Assembly: GCA_964501535.1 (NCBI GenBank)
Contig: CAZCSV010000002.1
Span: forward strand, 186,001-250,000
Reading direction: 5' to 3'
DNA from: FEN-1279 sp964501535
GTDB taxonomy: Bacteria; Bacteroidota; Ignavibacteria; Tepidaquicellales; Tepidaquicellaceae
Length of the DNA: 64,000 nucleotides
In this document: in pieces, positions 8,918 through 17,160 of the stretch
How positions within the stretch are numbered: the stretch's first letter is position 1
Layout of the letters: each line of letters opens with the position of its first letter
Translations under genes and position numbers: made by a program
Notes under the pieces: model-generated
Databases searched by the model: none
Told to the model about the DNA's origin: nothing
The model's input: the letters and a program-made list of their open reading frames with translations, nothing else

Positions 8918-9820
8918 TTATTTTCCCGGAGCTCCGTATTGCAATGCTCCGAACTTACAGGCAGTAATACACTCTCCGCACAGATGGCAATCGCCTCGGA
9001 TTAGCTTTTCATCCAATATTGCTTTTACCGAAGAGCAGGGGGCTTTTTTCTCACAATCACCGCAACTTGTACATTTTTCTTTATTAACCCTAACTTTCAA
9101 AAACGAAAAATGCTCGAGTATCCAGGTATAAATACCCATTGGACAGATTAGATAGCAAAACGGTTTGAAAAGGAAGACACTTGCCGTTAATATCAAGACA
9201 AGAAAAACAATGAACTCAATCAAATCAAATAACGGCATATCAAATTCCCAGTGAATAAGGTCAAACAGGTTATAGTAAAAATAAGTAGAGGTTTTAAGAG
9301 TAATGGCAACAATAAGAAATAAAACAAAAAGTCCGATTCTGACCGAGTTTGATATTTTAAAGGGAATCTTGAATTTTTTAGAAGGAATTTTATAAAGCAG
9401 TTCCTGCAATCCTCCTATGGGACAGGCAGTCGAGCAAAATCCTTTTACGCTAATAAGGGATAGGATACCAACTGCCGAAAGTGTTGCGAGGAACTGTGGT
9501 TTCAATCCGAACAAAAACGGTTTTGTTGTTGCACAAATAGGGGATGGAGTGATGAAAAGATTGTGCCATAAAATCGGTAAGACACCGAATATTAAAAATG
9601 CCAATGCCATAATCCATAAACGAACTTTTGTCGAAAATTTTCCATACCAGAGAAAAAACAATGAAAGTCCCGTAAAAATAAATACTGCAAAATACTTGAG
9701 TGAAAGCATAAAGTCCCAGAATCCTCTGCCAGCTTTCATATTCTCATGTTCCTGAGCCAAAAGAATGATTGGGAATAGTAAAAGTAAAATTGTGATAAAC
9801 AGTTTTCGTTTTTTTGTCAT
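8918..9820 (-). CDS. NapH-like membrane polyferredoxin
   Basis: About 300 aa from the start chosen at 9820 (MTKKRKLF, then a hydrophobic signal-like helix). An in-frame start at 9925 would add a Tyr/Phe/Asn-rich segment that looks non-coding. Four to five further membrane helices follow. Two CxxxCP motifs are seen on membrane loops (CSTACPIGG, CYLICPMG), and the C-terminus has two ferredoxin-type motifs, CTSCGDCEKKAPC and CHLCGECITAC. NapH/MauN-type proteins pass electrons between quinol and periplasmic or cytoplasmic partners. It is the last gene of the arsenic run, so it may power its thioredoxin-like partners (inference). Confidence 0.8.
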   Translation of the reverse strand: MTKKRKLFITILLLLFPIILLAQEHENMKAGRGFWDFMLSLKYFAVFIFTGLSLFFLWYGKFSTKVRLWIMALAFLIFGVLPILWHNLFITPSPICATTKPFLFGLKPQFLATLSAVGILSLISVKGFCSTACPIGGLQELLYKIPSKKFKIPFKISNSVRIGLFVLFLIVAITLKTSTYFYYNLFDLIHWEFDMPLFDLIEFIVFLVLILTASVFLFKPFCYLICPMGIYTWILEHFSFLKVRVNKEKCTSCGDCEKKAPCSSVKAILDEKLIRGDCHLCGECITACKFGALQYGAPGK

Positions 9821-9941
9821 AATAATTTTTGTGTTAATAACTTTTTCAAAAAGATTTTTAAAATAATAAAATATTCTTGAGTTATTAATACAAAATTTAT
9901 GCCATAGAAATAATAAATATTTCAAGTTAAATATAGAAACA

Positions 9942-9962
9942 AAACTGTCGATTCGTCAGTTT
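9942..9962. promoter_or_regulatory. Inverted repeat between ArsG-like and polyferredoxin genes
   Basis: AAACTG (9942-9947) pairs with CAGTTT (9957-9962), with a short CG-containing centre. It lies in the only sizeable gap of the minus-strand arsenic run. It might be an attenuator, a processing hairpin or an operator for the polyferredoxin gene. Confidence 0.35.
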
Positions 9963-9989
9963 AAGTAATTTCATCGTCAGTTTTGGTAT

Positions 9990-10691
9990 TCAGAATGTAT
10001 TATAAATCATATAAATCCCGCCGAGAATTACAAGCACCCCGCAGATTTTTTTTACATATGAAACGGTTTTAGAATTTTCAGTCCAGTTCAGGTATTCCTG
10101 AACTTTTTTAGTTAGCGTTCCCGCCGCAACTATCACGGCACAATGACCTAATGAAAATGCAAATATTAATAAAATTGCATATAACAGGTTAGATTTAGCT
10201 ACCTGAAATACAACTCCAAGAACCGGAGCCATAAAAGCGAACGTGCAGGGACCAAGTCCGATTCCAAAAAGTAATCCGAGAATTAGTGCTGCAAGCATTC
10301 CTCTTTTATCGGTTGTTTTTAGTGTAGCACCTTCCCATGGTAATTTGATTATATTTAGTAAGTATAATCCTACTATGAAAAAAATAATGGCGACTAAATA
10401 ATTTCCTGATGTACCGATATTTCCCATCAGTCTTCCGAGTGAAGTTGTTATTAAACCGATAAGTGCAATAGTAATTAAAATACCAACAGCAAAGACGAGT
10501 GATAAATTAAAAGTACGCTTTACGGAAATATTACCCTGTGTATTTATAAATCCGATTATCAACGGTATGCTCGAGAGATGGCAGGGACTAAGCAATATAG
10601 AAAGAATACCCCATCCGAATGAAGCAAAAACTGCTATGGCATAATTTTCCGATAAAGCTGTGCTAAGGTATGAAAAAATGTCTTCAATCAT
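9990..10691 (-). CDS. CcdA/DsbD-like membrane protein, ArsG-type
   Basis: 233 aa with six predicted helices. The two redox-type motifs of the CcdA/DsbD transmembrane family are present: SPCHLSSIPLIIG in helix 1 and GLGPCTFAFMAPVLG in helix 4. CcdA proteins carry reducing equivalents across the membrane to periplasmic thioredoxins. A close relative, ArsG, in the arsEFG locus of Shewanella, is described as an efflux permease for trivalent aromatic arsenicals. The ArsE- and ArsF-like genes immediately upstream favour the ArsG assignment. It starts 1 bp after the thioredoxin lipoprotein stop. Whether it moves electrons, arsenicals or both is open. Confidence 0.8.
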   Translation of the reverse strand: MIEDIFSYLSTALSENYAIAVFASFGWGILSILLSPCHLSSIPLIIGFINTQGNISVKRTFNLSLVFAVGILITIALIGLITTSLGRLMGNIGTSGNYLVAIIFFIVGLYLLNIIKLPWEGATLKTTDKRGMLAALILGLLFGIGLGPCTFAFMAPVLGVVFQVAKSNLLYAILLIFAFSLGHCAVIVAAGTLTKKVQEYLNWTENSKTVSYVKKICGVLVILGGIYMIYNTF

Positions 10692-10692
10692 A

Positions 10693-11094
10693 TTATTGTG
10701 GTATGGTTACTCCCTGAGTTTGTAAATATTTATCAATTTCTTCCTCTGCAAAAAATCCCTGGTGACGCATTAGTTCTTTTCCGTTTGCATCGAGAAATAC
10801 CTGAGTCGGGATTAAATCAATTCCATATACCTCAGCTATTTTTGTGTCTTTCCAGACATCGTGGAATGTTACTTTCACCAATCCTTTATACTTGGTTTCG
10901 ATTGATTTCATAACGGGCTGCATTTTTTTACAGGGTATGCAGTTCACGGAGCCGAGTTCCACGAATTCTATTTTAAATTTTGTTGTATCACTCGTTGTTA
11001 CATCTGTTGTTTGATTTGTATTTTCTGTATTACTTTTTTTACAAGATACCAGAATAAAAACAAAAAATAAAAAGAAGATAATTTGTTTTTTCAT
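10693..11094 (-). CDS. Thioredoxin-fold lipoprotein
   Basis: About 133 aa from the preferred start MKKQIIFF at 11094; a start at 11118 would overlap the previous gene. A lipoprotein signal ends in LVSC (C18), so the mature protein is anchored outside the cytoplasmic membrane. A thioredoxin domain carries a CIPC active site, and the cis-proline is in LIPTQVFLD. It lies between ArsE-like and ArsG/CcdA-like genes. It could take electrons from the CcdA-like protein and reduce extracytoplasmic disulfides or arsenical-bound thiols (inference). Confidence 0.82.
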   Translation of the reverse strand: MKKQIIFFLFFVFILVSCKKSNTENTNQTTDVTTSDTTKFKIEFVELGSVNCIPCKKMQPVMKSIETKYKGLVKVTFHDVWKDTKIAEVYGIDLIPTQVFLDANGKELMRHQGFFAEEEIDKYLQTQGVTIPQ

Positions 11095-11104
11095 AATTAG
11101 GTTT

Positions 11105-11344
11105 TTAAGAATTATCATTAATATATTTTAAAATATCTTTTTCGGAAGGAACATTGATTGAACATACAAGCCTTTCATTTATCACCAATCCCGGTGTCAT
11201 AAGAATTCCGTATTTTGCGATTTCTTTTATGTCATTAATTTTTATTACTTCAGCGTTTATATCATTTTTCTTTAATGCTTCGTTTACTTTTTTTAAAAGT
11301 TTTTCACATCTGCTGCAACCGGAACCGAGAATTTTTATTATCAT
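11105..11344 (-). CDS. Small thioredoxin-like protein (ArsE-like)
   Basis: 79 aa minimal thioredoxin/glutaredoxin fold with the active site CSRC (C10, C13), the cis-proline in MTPGLVI, and no signal peptide, so it is cytoplasmic. It belongs to the small redox-disulfide protein group often found in arsenic operons. Its start codon overlaps the stop of the ArsF-like gene as ATGA. In Shewanella arsEFG, a protein of this type works with ArsF in reducing nitrophenyl arsenicals; applying that here is inference. Confidence 0.8.
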   Translation of the reverse strand: MIIKILGSGCSRCEKLLKKVNEALKKNDINAEVIKINDIKEIAKYGILMTPGLVINERLVCSINVPSEKDILKYINDNS

Positions 11345-11742
11345 TTTAAAAACTCCTTTATTTCCGATTGCATATATTTGAAAAATCCTTCTTTATCGTC
11401 GCTGTATGTCCAGATGCTGTCGAGATTTTTATATTTTTCTTCTTTATTCTTTTTTTGTTTTGATATTATAATAGAACTGAATTTCAAATCATAATCTTTT
11501 CTGAAGTGTTCGTTTTGAGTATTCTCTATATTTAAAGCTACAAATTTGATTTCTGTGTTTTTTATATAATTTGATTCTATTAATTCTTTTGTGAAATTTT
11601 CTATATTAATACAACTTTCACATCGGGCAGAAGGGTGGAAATAATACAATGTATATGATATACTGTTGTCTGTTTTTACTTCTCCCTTTTTACAGGAAAA
11701 AGTTAATAGTGATAAAATTATAAATAAAAATATCTTTTTCAT
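11341..11742 (-). CDS. arsF: ArsF-family lipoprotein
   Basis: 133 aa. A lipoprotein signal ends in LTFSC (C17). The mature part opens with YTLYYFHPSARCESCINIENF, the hallmark of the ArsF family (nitrophenyl-compound nitroreductase subunit family), with a CxxC pair. It overlaps the ArsE-like gene by 4 bp and follows ACR3 after 10 bp. The biochemical role of the family rests on few studies, so nitroreduction of aromatic arsenicals is a possibility, not a certainty. Confidence 0.75.
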   Translation of the reverse strand: MKKIFLFIILSLLTFSCKKGEVKTDNSISYTLYYFHPSARCESCINIENFTKELIESNYIKNTEIKFVALNIENTQNEHFRKDYDLKFSSIIISKQKKNKEEKYKNLDSIWTYSDDKEGFFKYMQSEIKEFLK

Positions 11743-11752
11743 ATAATTTTAA

Positions 11753-12835
11753 TTAAGGACAAAGGTCGGGAGATTTAATTTCTCCCTCTTCCACTTTTTT
11801 AAAATACTTTTTTTGAAACCACAGTGAAACATTAACAAGTGAAATTAAAACCGGCACCTCTACAAGCGGACCAATAACTGCGGCAAAAGCTTCTCCCGAG
11901 TTGATTCCAAAAACTGCTACTGCCACCGCTATCGCAAGCTCGAAATTATTGCTCGCCGCTGTGAATGAAAGTGTTGCAGTTTTTGAATAATCCGCCCCTA
12001 CTTTCTTTCCCATATAAAACGAAACGAAGAACATAATTACAAAATACAAGACAAGCGGAATTGCAATTTTAATAACATCGAACGGGATTTTAATTATCAT
12101 TTCACCTTTTAGCGAGAACATCACAAAAATCGTGAACAAAAGGGCAATTAGTGTTATCGGGCTTATTTTAGGTATAAATTTTGTATGATACCACTCTTTA
12201 CCTTTAAGTTTTACCAGAACCAATCTTGTAATAACACCGGCCATAAAAGGTATTCCAAGATATATAAATACGCTTTCAGCAATTTGACCGATTGTAATAT
12301 TAACAGCGAAACCTGTTAATCCAAACATCGGAGGTAATATGGTTATAAAAAAATAAGCATAAACAGAAAAGAAAAGAACCTGGAAAATAGAATTAAAGGC
12401 AACAAGTCCTGCCGCATATTCGGTATCTCCTTTTGCGAGTTCATTCCAGACAATTACCATAGCAATACATCTTGCAAGACCGATTAAAATTAACCCGGTC
12501 ATATAATGTGAATCACTTTGCAGAAATAAGATTGCAAGGAAGAACATAAGAATCGGTCCGATTATCCAGTTCTGAATTAAAGATAAAGATAATACTTTAT
12601 AGTTTCTGAATACTTCACCAAGTTCTTCATACCTAACCTTTGCAAGTGGGGGATACATCATCAAAATTAATCCTATTGCAATCGGAATATTTGTCGTTCC
12701 CGTTTGAAACATATTCCAGAAATTTACGATGCCCGGGAAAAAATAACCTGCAAAGACAGCAATAAACATCGCTATAAATATCCAGAGAGTAAGATATCTA
12801 TCTAAGAAAGAAAGTTTTTTTGTGATTTTTTCCAT
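11753..12835 (-). CDS. acr3: ACR3-family arsenite efflux transporter
   Basis: 360 aa with ten membrane helices. Family features are visible: PIAIGLILMMYPPLAKVRYEEL in helix 2, LIGLARCIAMVIVWNELAKGD with the conserved Cys of helix 4, and FTAASNNFELAIAVAVAVFG with the helix-9 glutamate. ACR3 exports arsenite driven by the proton gradient. It lies 7 bp after the ArsP-like permease in the ars operon and is the core resistance determinant. Confidence 0.95.
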   Translation of the reverse strand: MEKITKKLSFLDRYLTLWIFIAMFIAVFAGYFFPGIVNFWNMFQTGTTNIPIAIGLILMMYPPLAKVRYEELGEVFRNYKVLSLSLIQNWIIGPILMFFLAILFLQSDSHYMTGLILIGLARCIAMVIVWNELAKGDTEYAAGLVAFNSIFQVLFFSVYAYFFITILPPMFGLTGFAVNITIGQIAESVFIYLGIPFMAGVITRLVLVKLKGKEWYHTKFIPKISPITLIALLFTIFVMFSLKGEMIIKIPFDVIKIAIPLVLYFVIMFFVSFYMGKKVGADYSKTATLSFTAASNNFELAIAVAVAVFGINSGEAFAAVIGPLVEVPVLISLVNVSLWFQKKYFKKVEEGEIKSPDLCP

Positions 12836-12842
12836 TAACCAA

Positions 12843-13862
12843 TTAATAAATTAAATTGAAAATATAACCTACTATTATAATACCTGTTCCTACAATTCCA
12901 AAGAAAATAAATATCATAGGTAATTTTAAAACTTTTTTTAGAATAATTGCTTCAGGCAGAGAGAGCCCTATGACTGACATCATAAAAGCGAGAGCGGTTC
13001 CAAGCGATGCGCCCTTTTCAAGCAGAACCTGTACAATCGGAATTATTCCAGCCGCATTTGAATATAAAGGAATTCCTATTAATACAGAAAGCGGAACAGC
13101 CCACCAGGCAGATTTGCCCATCAAACCAGCCATAAAGTCTTCGGGGACATATCCGTGTCCCAGAGAACCGATACCTACACCGATTACGATATAGAGCCAG
13201 ACTTTACTTACAATATCTTTTACTGCGATATACCCGCTGTCTATTCTGTCGCCGAAAGTAATTTTGTCTTCGCTCGATTGCTTTTCACCGCTTTTTATTT
13301 CATAGACCCAGGGTTCTATGAATTTTTCAAGTTTAAGTTTACCAATAATAAATCCCGATACTATAGCGATAAATAAACCTGTTGTCACATATATCACTGC
13401 AGTTTTCCATCCAAAAAGTCCGAATAATAAAATCACTGCGACTTCATTTATCATCGGAGCTGCAATTAAGAAAGATAATGTAACACCAAGTGGTATACCG
13501 GCTTCCATAAAACCTATAAAAAGGGGAACGGCAGAGCAAGAACAGAACGGCGTAAATATTCCAAGCACAGAAGCAAGAACGTTTCCAAGAAATAATGATT
13601 TCTTCTCAAGTAACGCCCGTGTCTTTTCGGGTGAAAAGAATGTCCTGATTATACCCATAATGAATACAATCAGAGTAAGCAACAATAATACTTTTGGGAC
13701 TTCATAAATGAAAAATTCGATTGACCTTGCATAACCGTCCTTAATGGATGATAATCCCGTAAGGTTGTTTATCATTGCAGATAGTTTTTCAAGGTTTAAA
13801 TATATACCGAACCAAATAACAATCAGCAATATTACAAACCATAATTTATTCTTCAACTTCAT
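12843..13862 (-). CDS. arsP: ArsP-like permease (DUF318 family)
   Basis: 339 aa, about eight to ten helices. The signature TPFCSCSAVPLFIGFMEAGIPLG and the later PLYSNAAGIIPIVQVLLEKGA repeat mark the DUF318/UPF0718 permease family. ArsP members export trivalent organoarsenicals such as methylarsenite. Neighbouring arsM makes methylarsenite the logical substrate. The paired CSC cysteines could bind arsenic. Homologues outside ars operons have other roles, so the substrate is inferred from context. Confidence 0.82.
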   Translation of the reverse strand: MKLKNKLWFVILLIVIWFGIYLNLEKLSAMINNLTGLSSIKDGYARSIEFFIYEVPKVLLLLTLIVFIMGIIRTFFSPEKTRALLEKKSLFLGNVLASVLGIFTPFCSCSAVPLFIGFMEAGIPLGVTLSFLIAAPMINEVAVILLFGLFGWKTAVIYVTTGLFIAIVSGFIIGKLKLEKFIEPWVYEIKSGEKQSSEDKITFGDRIDSGYIAVKDIVSKVWLYIVIGVGIGSLGHGYVPEDFMAGLMGKSAWWAVPLSVLIGIPLYSNAAGIIPIVQVLLEKGASLGTALAFMMSVIGLSLPEAIILKKVLKLPMIFIFFGIVGTGIIIVGYIFNLIY

Positions 13863-13879
13863 TCAGTTATATTTTTGCC

Positions 13880-14125
13880 TTATTTATTTTCTTCCTGCAT
13901 CCAGTGCAGAAGGGTTGTTGCCGTTGGTAACTTCCCGCTGAGTTTTACTTTACCGTTAATAACAAGACCGGGTGTCTGCATAATGCCGTAAGACATTATT
14001 TCTTTTAAATCAGTTATCTTTTGGATATCTGCGTCGATATTGTGTTCAGCAGCTACATTGAAACACATTTTTTCTAATTCTGTGCATCTTGCACAACCTG
14101 TTCCGAGAACTCTTACTTCTACCAT
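13880..14125 (-). CDS. Small thioredoxin-like protein of the ars operon
   Basis: 81 aa minimal thioredoxin with CARC active site (C11, C14) and cis-proline in MQTPGLVING. It is paralogous to the 79-aa ArsE-like protein at 11105, sharing the GILMTPG/GIMQTPG segment. It lies between the thioredoxin-dependent arsenate reductase and the ArsP-like permease, so a reductant role for either is plausible. Cytoplasmic, no signal peptide. Confidence 0.85.
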   Translation of the reverse strand: MVEVRVLGTGCARCTELEKMCFNVAAEHNIDADIQKITDLKEIMSYGIMQTPGLVINGKVKLSGKLPTATTLLHWMQEENK

Positions 14126-14132
14126 AACTTTT

Positions 14133-14561
14133 TTATTTAATTGAATTTATGAATTCTTCCACTTTTATTTTTATTGCATCTCTTACTTTTGCAATTTTTA
14201 TAAGTTTTTCTTCCTCCGTTCCCGTAAATGAAGACGGGTCTTCAAATGACCAGTTTATCCTTTTTAAAGCACCTGGAAAAATCGGACATCTTTGACCGGA
14301 TGCTTCATCACAAACGGTAATAACATAATCATACCTTTTGCCTTCTTTAAAAAATGAAAAAACATCTTTTGTTAAATTATTTGAAATATTAATTCCTATT
14401 TCCAACATTGATTTAACAACAAATGGATTTAATTTCCCCGGCTCGAGACCTGCACTTTCGGCAATGAATTTATCATTGTGAAACGCATTTACAAAAGCTT
14501 CCGCCATCTGGCTTCTGGCACTATTGTGAATGCAAACGAACAATATTTTTGATTTTTCCAT
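14133..14561 (-). CDS. arsC: Arsenate reductase, thioredoxin-coupled (LMW-PTPase fold)
   Basis: 142 aa from the preferred start at 14561 (MEKSKILFVC). The upstream in-frame methionine at 14588 lies inside arsM. The P-loop CIHNSARS holds nucleophile C10. The relay cysteines C84 and C92 in CDEASGQRC match the Staphylococcus-type three-cysteine mechanism. It reduces arsenate to arsenite at the expense of thioredoxin. Its ATG overlaps the arsM stop as TAATG, indicating translational coupling. Confidence 0.95.
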   Translation of the reverse strand: MEKSKILFVCIHNSARSQMAEAFVNAFHNDKFIAESAGLEPGKLNPFVVKSMLEIGINISNNLTKDVFSFFKEGKRYDYVITVCDEASGQRCPIFPGALKRINWSFEDPSSFTGTEEEKLIKIAKVRDAIKIKVEEFINSIK

Positions 14562-15403
14562 TAACAGCAATCTCCTTTCGTGTTGCAACAGGGTTCCATA
14601 GGTTTATCGGCATATACATTTATGCTTATAAGATTCGCACCTGATGCTTTAAATTTTTTAAGTTCTTCTTTTGAGATAAATTTAAGATAGATTTCGTCAG
14701 GAATATTGATAATTCTTTCTTTTTGGATTTTCAAATTCTCAAAACCAGCATCTTCAATTATTTCAAGGTATTCTTCTTTTTTAATTGCTCCCGAAATACA
14801 TCCTGCATAGAGCTCTGCACCGGATTTAATCGATTCAGGCAAATCTCCTGATGCTACTACATCCGAAACGGAAAAATGTCCGCCGGGTTTAAGCAAGCGG
14901 TATATTTCTTTAAACGCTTTCTGTTTATCGGGGACGAGATTGAGCACGCAGTTACTGACTATAACATCTGCAATATCAGAGGAAATAGGTATTTTTTCGA
15001 TATCGCCAAAACGAAACTCGATATTATTAAACCCTAATTTTTCAGCATTACTTCGTGCCTTTTCAATCATTTCATTTGTAAAGTCAATGCCGATTACTTT
15101 ACCTTTTTCACCGACTATCGCTCGGGCAATGAAAGCGTCATTGCCCGCACCCGAGCCGAGGTCAATAACGGTATCTCCTTCTTTAATAAGAGCGAATTCG
15201 GTTGGGAGTCCGCACCCAAGCCCTAAATCGGCATCGGGATTATAACCTTTCAATTTTGAGTAATCTTCCGCAAAAATCGTATAATCGACACCGGTACAAC
15301 TTCCGACTCCACAGCAGGATGCTTCATTTACGATTTTCATTTGTTTTGCAATATCTGCGTATTTTTCTTTTACAATTTCCTTTATGTTTTCTTTTTTGTT
15401 CAT
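14561..15403 (-). CDS. arsM: Arsenite S-adenosylmethionine methyltransferase
   Basis: 280 aa. The N-terminal cysteine-rich SCCGVGSC region (C30, C31, C36), a further Cys in LGLGCGLPTEFA, the SAM motif VIDLGSGAGNDAFIA, and the conserved SNCVLNL cysteine are all typical of ArsM. Extra CC pairs close the C-terminus (PCCNTKGDCC). It converts arsenite to methylated, partly volatile arsenicals. Second gene of the operon, 30 bp after arsR. Confidence 0.94.
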   Translation of the reverse strand: MNKKENIKEIVKEKYADIAKQMKIVNEASCCGVGSCTGVDYTIFAEDYSKLKGYNPDADLGLGCGLPTEFALIKEGDTVIDLGSGAGNDAFIARAIVGEKGKVIGIDFTNEMIEKARSNAEKLGFNNIEFRFGDIEKIPISSDIADVIVSNCVLNLVPDKQKAFKEIYRLLKPGGHFSVSDVVASGDLPESIKSGAELYAGCISGAIKKEEYLEIIEDAGFENLKIQKERIINIPDEIYLKFISKEELKKFKASGANLISINVYADKPMEPCCNTKGDCC

Positions 15404-15433
15404 TATTTATTTTTATGATTAACGAAATAATAT

Positions 15434-15787
15434 TTATTTGCAGCACAGTACAAGCCTGTTAACATTTTCGATAGTACGTCTGTCTTTTAAAATTGTATCA
15501 TCATCTTCAAGAACGAACTGTAAATACAAAAGTGCAGATGATATAATACTATCATCTGGATTTGTATTAATTCTATAATTTATCCATTTCCCGTCTTTCT
15601 CGCCGGTGATAAGGTTTGCATCGGTTAAGATACTCAAATGATTCGATACGGTTGATGTAGCAAGTTTTAATATTGCCGTAATTTCACAAACGCAAAGAGG
15701 TTTCCTCTGAAGCATTTTGATTATCCGAATTCTGCTTTTATCGGATAATGCTTTAAATAAAGTTTCCTGTTTCTCTAAAATTTTCAT
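15434..15787 (-). CDS. arsR: ArsR-family arsenic-responsive repressor
   Basis: 117 aa winged-helix regulator: ALSDKSRIRIIKML, then the metal-site helix PLCVCEITAIL with C32 and C34, and the recognition helix ATSTVSNHLSIL. The CxC in the first helix of the DNA-binding unit matches classical As(III) sensors, and C115/C116 at the end may add ligands. First gene of the long minus-strand ars operon. A CATTTCG-N8-CGAAATG dyad directly at its start supports autoregulation. Confidence 0.93.
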   Translation of the reverse strand: MKILEKQETLFKALSDKSRIRIIKMLQRKPLCVCEITAILKLATSTVSNHLSILTDANLITGEKDGKWINYRINTNPDDSIISSALLYLQFVLEDDDTILKDRRTIENVNRLVLCCK

Positions 15788-15806
15788 TTCGGTTTTTAAC
15801 GAAATG
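15785..15806. promoter_or_regulatory. Probable ArsR operator at arsR start
   Basis: Perfect inverted arms CATTTCG (15785-15791) and CGAAATG (15800-15806), separated by 8 bp and touching the arsR start codon. A further AACGAAAT half-site occurs at 15421-15428, between arsR and arsM. Position and symmetry suit ArsR, but binding is inferred. Confidence 0.5.
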
Positions 15807-15892
15807 TATAAAGAAACGATTTAAAAATCAATATAAAAATTTATTGGAAATATAGATTTGCTTAATAATGATAAAATTATTATTTTTATAAT

Positions 15893-15945
15893 AACAGGTG
15901 ATGGAGTTCACCATTAACCGCTTTTCATAGCTGATGACTCCTGTT
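15893..15945 (+). promoter_or_regulatory. Fluoride riboswitch (crcB motif)
   Basis: The aptamer hallmarks are all present. Stem 1 is GGTG/CACC (15897-15900 with 15909-15912) closing loop ATGGAGTT. The linker ATTAACC follows, then stem 2 GCT/AGC (15920-15922 with 15929-15931) and the GCTGATGACTCCT segment. Loop bases GGAGT (15903-15907) pair with ACTCC (15937-15941) as the fluoride-dependent pseudoknot. ACTCCT (15937-15942) is also an exact complement of the SD AGGAGT at 15965-15970, so translation is probably blocked without fluoride and opened by it. It lies 30 bp upstream of an antiporter gene, a known class of crcB-motif target. Confidence 0.92.
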
Positions 15946-15976
15946 TTAAAAATTAAATATATAAAGGAGTAATCTA

Positions 15977-17131
15977 ATGAATGCGGATATAATACCTCTT
16001 GTTATTGCTACAGCAGTTTTACTTTCAAGTCTTATTTCCCTTCGAGTAGGTATTTCGGTTGCCATAATAGAAATTATTATTGGAGCATTAATCGGGAATT
16101 TAGGAATAAAAACCGAGGAGTGGATGTTGTATTTATCCAATTTTGGCGGAATAATTTTAACATATCTTGCTGGAACAGAAATTGATACAAAATTATTCAA
16201 GGAAAAACTCAAAGAAAGTTTTTTAATCGGTTCGTTTTCCTTTTTTGCCCCTTTTTTAGGTGTATTTCTATATGTTTTTTATGTGGCGAACTGGGAATTT
16301 AATGCATCCCTTATAGCGGGAACGGCTCTGTCAACGACTTCACTTGCAGTAGTGTATTCCGTGCTTGTTGAATCGAATTTATCTAAAACCAATATTGGAA
16401 AAATAATAATGGCTTCAACATTCGTGACTGATATGGGAACAGCACTTGCATTAAGCATTATGTTTATAAAACCAACATATTACACATTATTATTTATTAT
16501 TGTATCTACCCTATTAATCATATTTGTATATCGTTTTTCATTATATCTATTGAGAAATAAATTAATGGCAAATAAGGTAATAGAACCGGAAATAAAACTA
16601 ATTTTTTTAGTTCTGATAATTTTTATATACTTTGCCCAACTTGGTGATGGACATGCAGTACTACCTGCATTTATACTAGGGCTTTTAATGTCAAAGCATT
16701 TTAAAGAAGAGCGGAAAACGATAAATATTAGAAATAAATTAAGAACGGTTGCTTATGCTATGGTTACACCAATATTTTTTATAGTTGGAGGTATGAAAAT
16801 ATCCGTACCTATGATTCTTACAGCGTTGGGTATCTTTTTAATACTTTTTATTATGAAAATTTTGATGAAATTTATTGGGGTTTATTTTCTTGCAAAAAAA
16901 TATATTCCTAAAAATAGTATTTATACAACATTATTGATGAGTACCGGGCTTACATTCGGGACAATTTCAAGTCTGTTTGGATTACAGGCTGGATATATAA
17001 ACCAGGTTCAATATTCAATACTCATCGGAGTTGTTGTTGCAAGTGCTGTAATTCCTACATTTATTGCTCAGAAGTGGTTTGTGCCATTACACGAAGAAGA
17101 TGTTATTGAAGAATTGAATGGAAAGGAATGA
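15977..17131 (+). CDS. Cation/proton antiporter (CPA2-like), fluoride-controlled
   Basis: 384 aa with about twelve membrane helices of the Na+/H+ exchanger (Kef/NapA-like) fold. Motifs include AGTEIDTKLFKEKLKES in helix 3-4, a TALSTTSLAVVYSVL segment, ASTFVTDMGTALALS with the conserved Thr-Asp of the ion site, and GLTFGTISSLFG near the end. No TrkA-N domain is attached. SD AGGAGT sits 6 bp ahead of the ATG. The riboswitch in its leader implies a role in fluoride stress, perhaps fluoride/proton exchange or pH balance. Transport of fluoride itself is not shown by the sequence. Confidence 0.88.
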   Translation: MNADIIPLVIATAVLLSSLISLRVGISVAIIEIIIGALIGNLGIKTEEWMLYLSNFGGIILTYLAGTEIDTKLFKEKLKESFLIGSFSFFAPFLGVFLYVFYVANWEFNASLIAGTALSTTSLAVVYSVLVESNLSKTNIGKIIMASTFVTDMGTALALSIMFIKPTYYTLLFIIVSTLLIIFVYRFSLYLLRNKLMANKVIEPEIKLIFLVLIIFIYFAQLGDGHAVLPAFILGLLMSKHFKEERKTINIRNKLRTVAYAMVTPIFFIVGGMKISVPMILTALGIFLILFIMKILMKFIGVYFLAKKYIPKNSIYTTLLMSTGLTFGTISSLFGLQAGYINQVQYSILIGVVVASAVIPTFIAQKWFVPLHEEDVIEELNGKE

Positions 17132-17160
17132 ACCACCCTTTTACCGCAAAAAGATTTCAC

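Noticed and set aside
15887..15892. TATAAT as the -10 promoter for the fluoride riboswitch transcript
   Set aside because: It would start transcription inside the first aptamer stem, and no suitable -35 lies at normal spacing.
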